The notes below the pieces were generated by a model, which was given only the letters and a program-made list of their open reading frames with translations, ran no database searches and was not told the DNA's origin. Made by a program: the position numbers and the translations under genes. 49,174 nucleotides of DNA from Acidobacteriota bacterium (GTDB lineage: Bacteria > Acidobacteriota > Thermoanaerobaculia > Multivoradales > JBCCEF01): positions 1 through 49,174 of the forward strand of contig JBCCHV010000051.1 in assembly GCA_039028635.1 (NCBI GenBank). The letters are read 5' to 3'. How positions within the stretch are numbered: position 1 is the stretch's first letter; each line of letters begins with the position of its first letter. Shown one piece after another: positions 43,740 to 49,174 of the stretch.

Positions 43740-44897
43740 ATGAAGGGCGACACTCGAGGTCGCGGGTTTTCCACCCGCGCCATCCACGCCGGCCAGGCGC
43801 CGGATCCGCGCACCGGCGCGGTGGCCGTTCCCATCTACCAGACGTCGACCTACGTGCAGCCGGAGCTCGGCCACGAACCGACCTACGAGTATGCCCGGGT
43901 GCAGAATCCGACCCGCGAAGCCCTCGAAGAGAACATCGCTTCGCTCGAGTCCGGCGCCACCGGCCACGCTTTCGCTTCCGGCATGGCGGCGATCGGTGCG
44001 CTCATGACCTTCCTGGAGTCCGGCGACCACGCCGTGGTCTCCCAGAACGTCTACGGCGGCACCTATCGCTACTTTCACCAGATGCTCGAGCGCCAGGGAT
44101 TGACCTTCACCTGGGTCGACACCAGCGACCTGGCGGCGGTCGAAGGGGCGATGACGGACCGCACCCGCATGGTCTTCGTCGAGACGCCGACCAATCCGCT
44201 GATGGAGATCGCCGACCTCGCCGGCATCGCCGAGATCGCCCATCGGCGCCAGGCCCTGCTCACCGTCGACAACACCTTCCTGTCACCCTACCTGCAGCGC
44301 CCAATCGAGCACGGTGCCGATCTGGTGGTGCACTCGACGACCAAGTTCCTCAACGGTCACAGCGATTCCATCGGCGGTGTGGTGGCGACGGCGCGGACTG
44401 AGCTCGGCGAGTGGCTCGACTTCGTCCAGAAGTCCGCCGGCGGCATCCTCTCGCCCTTCGACAGCTTCCTCATCCTGCGCGGTATCAAGACCCTGCCGGT
44501 GCGCATGGATCGCCACGAGAGCAACACCCGCCGCATCGTCGAGCTGCTCACCGCCCACCCGCGAGTCGAGTCGGTGCTCTATCCCGGCCTGCCGGATCAC
44601 CCGGGTCATGCCCTCCAGCAGCGTCAGGCCTCCGGCTTCGGCGCCATGGTGAGCTTCGAGGTCGGCTCCTACGAGGTCGCCAAGCAGATCCTCGACCGGG
44701 TGCGGGTGATGAGCCTGGCGGAGAGCCTCGGCGGCGTCGAGACCCTGATCTCGCATCCCGCCTCGATGACCCACGCCTCGGTGCCACCGGAGCGCCGCGC
44801 CGCCATCGGCCTGAGCGACAGCCTGGTGCGCATCTCCGTCGGCCTCGAAGACGTCGAGGACCTGGTCGAAGACCTGAGCCAAGCCCTGGACGACTAG
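43740..44897 (+). CDS. Cystathionine gamma-synthase / gamma-lyase family PLP enzyme
   Basis: A 385-aa Cys/Met-metabolism PLP enzyme. ATG follows GGGGAGG. Seen: FSTRAIHAGQ, PIYQTSTYVQ, YARVQNPTREALE, SLESGATGHAFASGMAAIGA, ETPTNPLMEI, VDNTF and the PLP lysine Lys202 in HSTTKFLNGHSD. The C-terminal block LAESLGGVETLISHPASMTH is typical of synthase/lyase types. It could make cystathionine from an activated homoserine (MetB) or cleave it (gamma-lyase); the sequence read here does not decide. Divergent to mtnA, both in sulfur amino acid metabolism. Confidence 0.93.
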   Translation: MKGDTRGRGFSTRAIHAGQAPDPRTGAVAVPIYQTSTYVQPELGHEPTYEYARVQNPTREALEENIASLESGATGHAFASGMAAIGALMTFLESGDHAVVSQNVYGGTYRYFHQMLERQGLTFTWVDTSDLAAVEGAMTDRTRMVFVETPTNPLMEIADLAGIAEIAHRRQALLTVDNTFLSPYLQRPIEHGADLVVHSTTKFLNGHSDSIGGVVATARTELGEWLDFVQKSAGGILSPFDSFLILRGIKTLPVRMDRHESNTRRIVELLTAHPRVESVLYPGLPDHPGHALQQRQASGFGAMVSFEVGSYEVAKQILDRVRVMSLAESLGGVETLISHPASMTHASVPPERRAAIGLSDSLVRISVGLEDVEDLVEDLSQALDD

Positions 44898-45090
44898 CAG
44901 GCTGCTGATTTTTCCGGAGAGGGGCTACGCGCCCCTCTCCGGCCCAAGAAGCGCGGTTCTTGGGCCTCCTCTCCCGTCGCGGCGGCTGCCCCGCCGCCGG
45001 GCCCTTCCGGTCCCGGAAGCAGGCTGCTCAAAAAGTCTGCTTCGCGACTTTTCCAACGCTGCTAGCTGTTTGTCTCAGGGGGGCTAGAGG
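44896..45090. repeat. Cluster of palindromic repeats after the cystathionine enzyme gene
   Basis: Overlapping inverted repeats: a 12-bp stem 44914-44925/44931-44942; a 10-bp stem 44941-44950/44957-44966; and an AAAAAGTC...GACTTTT palindrome (45028-45052) preceded by GCAGGCTGCT. GCAGGCTGCT occurs at 44898 and 45019, and a related palindrome is at 45532-45576. A GGGGGGCTAGAGGCGCCC hairpin at about 45078-45095 resembles one at 48884-48902. No gene is visible. The first hairpin probably terminates the upstream gene. Confidence 0.65.
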
Positions 45091-45098
45091 CGCCCTGC

Positions 45099-45491
45099 TT
45101 AGAAGTCGGTGTCGTCGGGGTTGGCGAAGGCCACCCGCTCTTCTTCATCGACGAAGTCGGCGTCTTTGTCGACACTCTCGCCGATCCACTGCAAGAAGGA
45201 GGCATCGCCCTTCTGGACCGAGAAAGAGAGGATCTCGGGCAGCTCGTAGTTGTGGAGCTCGCGGATGGTGTTGGCGACGGCCTCGAACTCGGCCGCGACG
45301 GTCTTGATCACCAGCATCATCTCGCCGTCGGTGCAGATCTTCCCCTGCCAGCGATAGATCGACCGAATTCCTGGAACGATATTGACGCAGGCGGCTCTGC
45401 GACGCGCCACCAGCTCGCGAGCAATGAGATTGGCCTGTTCTTCCGTTCCGGCGGTGGTGACGACGACGATTGCACCCATCGGCGAGACCAT
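45099..45491 (-). CDS. cutA: Divalent cation tolerance protein CutA
   Basis: A 130-aa protein of the CutA1 family, a small trimeric ferredoxin-like fold. Matches: IVVVTTAGTEEQANLIAREL, RRAACVNIVPGIRSIYRWQG (Cys and Arg typical), EMMLVIKTVAAEFEAV, IRELHNYELPEILSFSV. The role in copper tolerance is historical and not proven in most species. The tail (DADFVDEEERVAFANPDDTD) is longer and more acidic than usual. The start ATG 45491 gives MVSPMGAIV; ATG 45479 is also possible. Confidence 0.93.
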   Translation of the reverse strand: MVSPMGAIVVVTTAGTEEQANLIARELVARRRAACVNIVPGIRSIYRWQGKICTDGEMMLVIKTVAAEFEAVANTIRELHNYELPEILSFSVQKGDASFLQWIGESVDKDADFVDEEERVAFANPDDTDF

Positions 45492-45531
45492 ACTGCAGTC
45501 GATTCCGGGGAGTCAATTTCCGCCGGCCCCT

Positions 45532-45576
45532 AGCAGGCGCTCAAAAAGTCGTCACGCGACTTTTCAGCAGCCTGCC
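45532..45576. repeat. GCAGGC-AAAAAGTC palindromic repeat
   Basis: A near-perfect inverted repeat: AGCAGGCGCTCAAAAAGTCG, a short loop, CGACTTTTCAGCAGCCTGC. It shares the AAAAAGTC/GACTTTT core and GCAGGC ends with the element at 45019-45066. It lies 7 bp beyond the stop of the GspH-like gene and 40 bp upstream of cutA, so it may terminate the former. Confidence 0.75.
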
Positions 45577-45583
45577 AGCGCCC

Positions 45584-46168
45584 TCAGCGCCAGCGTTCTC
45601 GGCGCTCGTCGTAGACCAGGATTCGGATGCGGCCGGTGGTGCCGGTGACCCGCACCGCCGACAGGCGTGACCGGCCATCGGTCAGGTAGACGGTACCCGG
45701 CGTCGCGGTGCCGAGGGGCCCGAAGGAGGCGATGTTCGAGCGATTGAAGCGAATCGGATCTTCGAGGCGATCGAGGCGACGGCCGAGATTCCCGGGGTCG
45801 CGCGGCGCCGGCCCCGGAGGAAACCCGAATCGTGCCGCCGGACCGAGATGGCCGAGGGGTTTGCCGAGGAACTCGGGATCGATCCCGGCGGCGATGTCGT
45901 CGGCCCGAATGCCGTCGCCGTCGCCGTCGTAGTACAGCCGCCAGAAGGCCGGCGAGCCGTCCTGAAAACGCACCCCGACATGGGCGCTGTAGCGCACCGC
46001 ATAGGACTTGGCGAGCTGAAAGATTCCGGCCACCTCGGCGGCGCCGGCTCGCACTCGAGCTCCCGCCACCGCCCGCAGCAAGGGCGGCACGGAGAGGGTG
46101 AGCAGGACCATCAACAAGGCCGATGAGATGACCACATCGAGCAACTGGAAACCACGCTGAGAGCCCAC
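45584..46168 (-). CDS. GspH/FimT-like pseudopilin
   Basis: About 194 aa. The start is taken as GTG 46168 after AAGGGGGAT; GTG 46195 would also be in frame. The short leader MGSQRG precedes the cleavage site and FQLLDVVISSALLMVLLTLS, a class III pilin helix. The residue at mature position 5 is Asp instead of the usual Glu. The mature part (~30-190) is GspH-like: VAGIFQLAKSYAVRYSAHVG, VRFQDGSPAFWRLYYDGDGD, GTVYLTDGRSRLSAVRVTGT. Minor pseudopilin of a type II secretion or type IV pilus machine that lies elsewhere. Confidence 0.8.
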   Translation of the reverse strand: MGSQRGFQLLDVVISSALLMVLLTLSVPPLLRAVAGARVRAGAAEVAGIFQLAKSYAVRYSAHVGVRFQDGSPAFWRLYYDGDGDGIRADDIAAGIDPEFLGKPLGHLGPAARFGFPPGPAPRDPGNLGRRLDRLEDPIRFNRSNIASFGPLGTATPGTVYLTDGRSRLSAVRVTGTTGRIRILVYDERRERWR

Positions 46169-46271
46169 AGATCCCCCTTGGGCGCCGGACGGCACCGGAT
46201 CGACTGCTTTCGCTGGATGGCGGTATTCGAACCGCAGGGAAAGGCCGGGGCTGCCGCCCCGGCCCCGAGGA

Positions 46272-46619
46272 TCAGCCTTCGTCCGCGGGCTTCTCGGCCG
46301 ACCGCGAAGTTCGCACCTTGGTGGCCAGAGTGGTTTCGCCCTCGAGAGTGATGTAGGGCGCGAGCTGCTCGAAGGTCTTCTCGCCGATTCCGCGAACCAA
46401 CATCAACTCCTCGAGGCTGCGGAACTCACCGTTCTCGGCGCGGAAGTCGACGATCCGCTGGGAGACGGCCGGCCCGACGCGCGGCAGCAGAGCGAGCTCC
46501 TGGGCGTCAGCCTGATTGATGTTGACGACTCCCGAATCGGCCACCGCGACGGCCGGCATCAGGCAGGCGAAGAACGAAAGGGCGAGCAACTGGATGAGCA
46601 GGTTGGAAATCTTGAACAT
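46272..46619 (-). CDS. ComEA-type helix-hairpin-helix protein, exported
   Basis: A 115-aa protein with a signal peptide (NLLIQLLALSFFACLMPAVA) and a ComEA HhH pair: VNINQADAQELALLPRVGPA followed by SQRIVDFRAENGEFRSLEEL and RGIGEKTFEQLAPYI. HhH domains bind DNA without sequence specificity; ComEA proteins capture DNA during transformation. The C-terminal tail is charged. The ATG at 46619 follows AAGGAGAAT. The pseudopilin gene downstream fits a link with competence pili, but the pairing is only positional. Confidence 0.88.
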   Translation of the reverse strand: MFKISNLLIQLLALSFFACLMPAVAVADSGVVNINQADAQELALLPRVGPAVSQRIVDFRAENGEFRSLEELMLVRGIGEKTFEQLAPYITLEGETTLATKVRTSRSAEKPADEG

Positions 46620-47083
46620 GGGTATTCTCCTTGGTCATGGATGGTTCATTGGTCGGGGCCGATGACCCCGGGATCGGGTCGGCCGGGCTCTTCCGCCCGG
46701 CCTCCCTTCGTGCCTTGTCGGTGTGACTTCATCCTTCTTTCCCCGACACCCCCTTTCTCCCGTTCTTGGTTACGGGATGGAGGTACTACAAGGCCCCTGC
46801 CACCATCCAAAGATGGAATAAAGTTTTATTTTTCAACCACTTGAGAGATTCTGGCGAAGCTGGAAAAGATTCCGTTCGGTCAAAGAACTTTGCGCCCGAG
46901 GGCCGAAAAAGGGCCGCGACCCGGTCGAATCACCAGGGAGCATCGGTCTCGAAAACCATGTCCAGTGATTTGGACGGCGGGAAAATCTTTGGACATCTGC
47001 CGCGGCCAGGGCGGCAGCAGCGGTCTTCGACCGACCTGGAGCGCGTTGGAATCGTCGGGGTCTTGCTGTAGATTCGAGCGGTC
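46620..47083. other. Intergenic region between comEA-like and lepB genes
   Basis: 464 bp between divergent genes. It holds a perfect GGCCGGGC/GCCCGGCC hairpin (46681-46688 with 46695-46702) and AT-richer tracts at about 46790-46880 that could carry promoters. An open frame at 46766-47071 has no family-like features, so I do not call it. Confidence 0.6.
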
Positions 47084-47764
47084 ATGGCGAAGAACCGCTC
47101 GTTTCTCGGCCTGTTTCGGGAGTACTCCGAGGCGATCTTGATCGCCGCCATCTTCCTGCGCTTCGCCAACACCTTCGTGGTGCAGACTTTCTACATTCCC
47201 AGCGGCTCGATGGAAGAAACGCTGCTGATCGGGGACCACCTGTTCGTCAACCGCTTTCTCTACGGCCCCACCGCCACCGGCGTCGAGAACAGCCTGTTCC
47301 CGCAGCGCCCGATCGAGCGCGGCGACATCGTCGTCTTCCGCTCTCCGGAAGACAAGAAGACCGATGTGGTCAAGCGCTGCGTGGGGATTCCCGGCGATCG
47401 CATCGAGGTGGTGCGCAAGCAGCTCTGGATCAACGGCGAACCGGTCGACGATTCCTCCTACACGAGCCATCGCGACGGTCGCATGCGGCCGATCCGAGAC
47501 TTCATGAAGCCACTCGTCGTGCCCGATGGCGAGTACTTCTGCATGGGGGACAACCGCGACTTCTCCTACGACTCGCGCTACTGGGGAACCTTGCCGGCAC
47601 ACCTGGTGAAGGGCCGAGCGGTGGTCGTCTACTGGTCCTACGGAGGCGAGCCGCCCCCCCAGAGCTGGCCCGGCCTCCGGGGCAAGCTCGCTCAACTCGG
47701 TCGCACCGCGGTCGGCTTCTTCAGTCGGACCCGATGGGAGCGCACCTTTCACCTCATCCGGTAG
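47084..47764 (+). CDS. lepB: Signal peptidase I, first of a tandem pair
   Basis: A 226-aa inner-membrane serine protease that removes signal peptides. One N-terminal helix (~17-33) is followed by the catalytic Ser42 in YIPSGSMEETL and Lys97 in DVVKRCVGIPGD, then the conserved GEYFCMGDNRDFSYDSRYWG. ATG 47084 is the only good start. The C-terminal extension (~190-226; GLRGKLAQLGRTAVGFFSRT) is not part of the catalytic core. The gene is 3 bp ahead of a second signal peptidase gene. Confidence 0.97.
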   Translation: MAKNRSFLGLFREYSEAILIAAIFLRFANTFVVQTFYIPSGSMEETLLIGDHLFVNRFLYGPTATGVENSLFPQRPIERGDIVVFRSPEDKKTDVVKRCVGIPGDRIEVVRKQLWINGEPVDDSSYTSHRDGRMRPIRDFMKPLVVPDGEYFCMGDNRDFSYDSRYWGTLPAHLVKGRAVVVYWSYGGEPPPQSWPGLRGKLAQLGRTAVGFFSRTRWERTFHLIR

Positions 47765-47767
47765 GTC

Positions 47768-48442
47768 GTGGCGCGGCGTTTCGCAGGCGTTCTCGATGCG
47801 GTCGAAGCGATTCTGATCGCGTTGGTCTTCGCCACCTTCGCCAAGACCTTCGTCGTCCAGGCGTTCAAGATCCCGTCCGGCTCGATGGAGCAGAATCTCC
47901 TGGTCGGAGATCACATCCTGGTCAACAAGTTCATCTACGGACCGAGCCCGACCGCCCTCGAGCGCAAGCTCCTGCCGGTGAGGCCGCTGGAGCGCGGCGA
48001 CGTCACCGTGTTCAAGTTCCCGCAGGACCCGAGTCGCGACTTCATCAAGCGCTGCGTCGCCCTTCCGGGGGACCGCGTCGAGCTGGTCGATAAGCGTTTG
48101 TTCGTCAACGAGACCGAGGTCGACGAGTCGCGCTACACCCTGTTCACCGATCCCAGGGTCTACCCGGCGTCACGGTTTCTCCCGGAGAGCCGTCGCTTCC
48201 GCGACAACTACGGCCCCTATTTGGTACCCGCCGCGGGCTATTTCTGCCTCGGCGACAATCGCGACAACTCCAACGACTCGCGAGTTTGGGAGTCCGTACC
48301 GCAGGGATTCGTGCGTGGCCGGGCTTTCATGATCTACTGGTCTTTGGAACCGGCAGAAATGGTCGGAATCGAGGAATCTTCCGTCTTCGGCCGGATCTGG
48401 GAGAGGATCCGCTGGGATCGTAGCTTCCGTGTCGTGCGATAA
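47768..48442 (+). CDS. lepB: Signal peptidase I, second of a tandem pair
   Basis: A 224-aa paralog of the preceding protein. The start is GTG 47768, 3 bp after the previous stop. Catalytic Ser39 lies in KIPSGSMEQNL and Lys94 in FIKRCVALPGD; the final block is YFCLGDNRDNSNDSRVWESV. Both copies keep all catalytic residues, so both should be active. The region between the catalytic blocks differs, suggesting different substrate preferences. Confidence 0.96.
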   Translation: MARRFAGVLDAVEAILIALVFATFAKTFVVQAFKIPSGSMEQNLLVGDHILVNKFIYGPSPTALERKLLPVRPLERGDVTVFKFPQDPSRDFIKRCVALPGDRVELVDKRLFVNETEVDESRYTLFTDPRVYPASRFLPESRRFRDNYGPYLVPAAGYFCLGDNRDNSNDSRVWESVPQGFVRGRAFMIYWSLEPAEMVGIEESSVFGRIWERIRWDRSFRVVR

Positions 48443-48477
48443 CCGTTCTTTGTTTTTTGTGGGAAAGGAGCTTCGTC

Positions 48478-48849
48478 GTGTACAAGCGAGCCGGCGAACG
48501 TGGAGAGGGCCGAATCGGCTGTCTATTTTGGAGTCTTCTGCTGGGAATTGCGGTGATCGTGGCCTGGGAAATGGTTCCCATCAAGATCCGCACTGCCGAG
48601 TTCTACGACTACATGATCGATCAGGCGGCGATCGCCACCAACGATCGCTCGGAAGAGAACATCAAGCGCCGCATCCTGCGCAAGGCCGCCGAGCTCGATA
48701 TTCCCCTCGACAAGAAGAACCTGGTGGTGAAGCGCATCGGAGACCGCATCCAGATGCGAGCTTCCTACATGATTCCCGCCGAGTTCCCGGGCTACACCTA
48801 CGAGTGGAAGTTCGAGCACGAGGTGGACCGCAACCTCTACATCTTCTAG
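48478..48849 (+). CDS. DUF4845-like membrane-anchored protein
   Basis: A 123-aa protein. GTG 48478 follows AAAGGAG 7 nt upstream; an upstream in-frame start at 48457 lacks this signal. A single N-terminal transmembrane helix (~13-30; LFWSLLLGIAVIVAW) precedes a soluble part resembling DUF4845: EFYDYMIDQAAIATNDRSEE, ILRKAAELDIPLDKKNLVVK, ASYMIPAEFPGYTYEWKFEH. DUF4845 genes commonly sit next to lepB in Gammaproteobacteria, which supports the call. It may be a partner or regulator of the signal peptidases. Confidence 0.75.
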   Translation: MYKRAGERGEGRIGCLFWSLLLGIAVIVAWEMVPIKIRTAEFYDYMIDQAAIATNDRSEENIKRRILRKAAELDIPLDKKNLVVKRIGDRIQMRASYMIPAEFPGYTYEWKFEHEVDRNLYIF

Positions 48850-48879
48850 CACGCGGCTGGAAGCCGCGTGCTGTTTTCC

Positions 48880-49174
48880 GAGGGGGGCTAAAGGCGCCCC
48901 CCTCGCCTACGCGGCCCGGCCCGCACGCACAGGTCGTGCGGGCTCACCCCCGTCCTCAGCGGCTTTCACCGCTGCCTCGCCCGTTGGGCTCGGACGCCGA
49001 GTGCTCGCTAGCACACGGCGACTTGCTGGTGAGAGCCGAAGGATCTGAACCCTCGCGGCCGAACCGGTACCCCCGTCCAGGGCGGCCCAATCCAGGGCGG
49101 ATCCGTCCACAGCGCCGATGGCGCTGCCTCGCCCGTTGGGCTCGGACGCCGAGTGCTCGCTAGCACACGGCGAC
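48880..49174. repeat. Dispersed repeat, copy B, with a nested insertion and contig-end direct repeats
   Basis: No gene. A GAGGGGGGC/GCCCCCCTC hairpin is followed by the same blocks as in copy A at 40438 (GCCTACGCGGCCCGG, GCACAGGTCGTGCG). Here the copy is split: ACCCCCGTCC at 48946-48955 and again at 49069-49078 flank an extra ~113-bp block before the CCAGGGCGGCCCAATCCAGG part. Inside this area two identical 53-bp segments lie at 48970-49022 and 49122-49174; each carries the palindrome GTGCTCGCTAGCAC. The second ends exactly at the window end. Confidence 0.7.

Noticed and set aside
46766-47071. 101-aa plus frame before lepB
   Set aside because: No ribosome binding site and low-complexity sequence; likely intergenic.

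Overview
The window is a GC-rich (by eye about two thirds G+C), densely coded bacterial stretch of 49 kb with about 48 protein genes, one tRNA and one tmRNA. It looks like an Acidobacteriota genome, perhaps the Thermoanaerobaculia/Holophagae side. This is inferred from gene content: a complete bacillithiol set, ECF sigma factor/VWA and ECF sigma factor/FecR operons, a DUF2911 protein, a TAXI-type TRAP transporter, Gram-negative outer-membrane-type proteins, and many small zinc-ribbon or Pro-rich membrane proteins. No 16S rRNA is present, so the phylum is not proven. The first ~150 bases are homopolymer junk, and the last 53 bases repeat a segment 152 bp upstream, so the window probably is a whole contig ending at low-quality sequence and at a repeat.

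Layout. 0.15-2.7 kb (minus): ECF sigma factor with a membrane VWA protein that doubles as a putative anti-sigma factor. 2.8-4.4 kb (minus): nitronate monooxygenase-like enzyme and DUF4442 hotdog protein. 4.5-6.4 kb (plus): PQQ-like beta-propeller and a small exported protein. 6.4-12.1 kb (minus): DUF2911/TPR protein, then a TAXI-TRAP transporter (fused permease and lipoprotein receptor) with a membrane-anchored beta-propeller. 12.3 kb (plus): zinc alcohol dehydrogenase. 13.3-18.0 kb (minus): ECF sigma factor, FecR-like regulator, and a 1016-aa exported protein with an STN domain and a beta-barrel-like C terminus. This is the most unusual system here. 18.2-21.5 kb (minus): M23-like protein with a seven-repeat propeller, then two zinc-ribbon membrane proteins (CD225-like and pilin-like).

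21.7-27.1 kb is core metabolism: tsaD divergent from gap-pgk-tpiA-secG, tRNA-Leu(GAG), and a cold-shock gene behind a conspicuously AT-rich leader. 27.2-33.5 kb (minus) holds a cyclophilin, DUF971, a PDZ-membrane-GGDEF cyclase, yidD, and a run of five small membrane proteins (DUF2752, YIP1, DUF2752, DUF4190, DUF4870). 33.7-38.4 kb (minus) is a tight bacillithiol operon: methyltransferase, bshC, bshB1, bshA, yigZ. The methyltransferase suggests the thiol may be N-methylated.

38.6-42.4 kb (plus): small secreted protein, TPR protein with a His/Cys zinc-finger-like N terminus, dusB, a two-helix membrane protein and ssrA (tmRNA). 42.5-44.9 kb: mtnA and a divergent cystathionine gamma-synthase family enzyme. 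45.1-46.6 kb (minus): cutA, a GspH-like pseudopilin, a ComEA-type helix-hairpin-helix protein. 47.1-48.85 kb (plus): two tandem signal peptidases I and a DUF4845-like protein. Palindromic dispersed repeats occupy the intergenic gaps at 40.4, 44.9-45.1, 45.5 and 48.9-49.2 kb.
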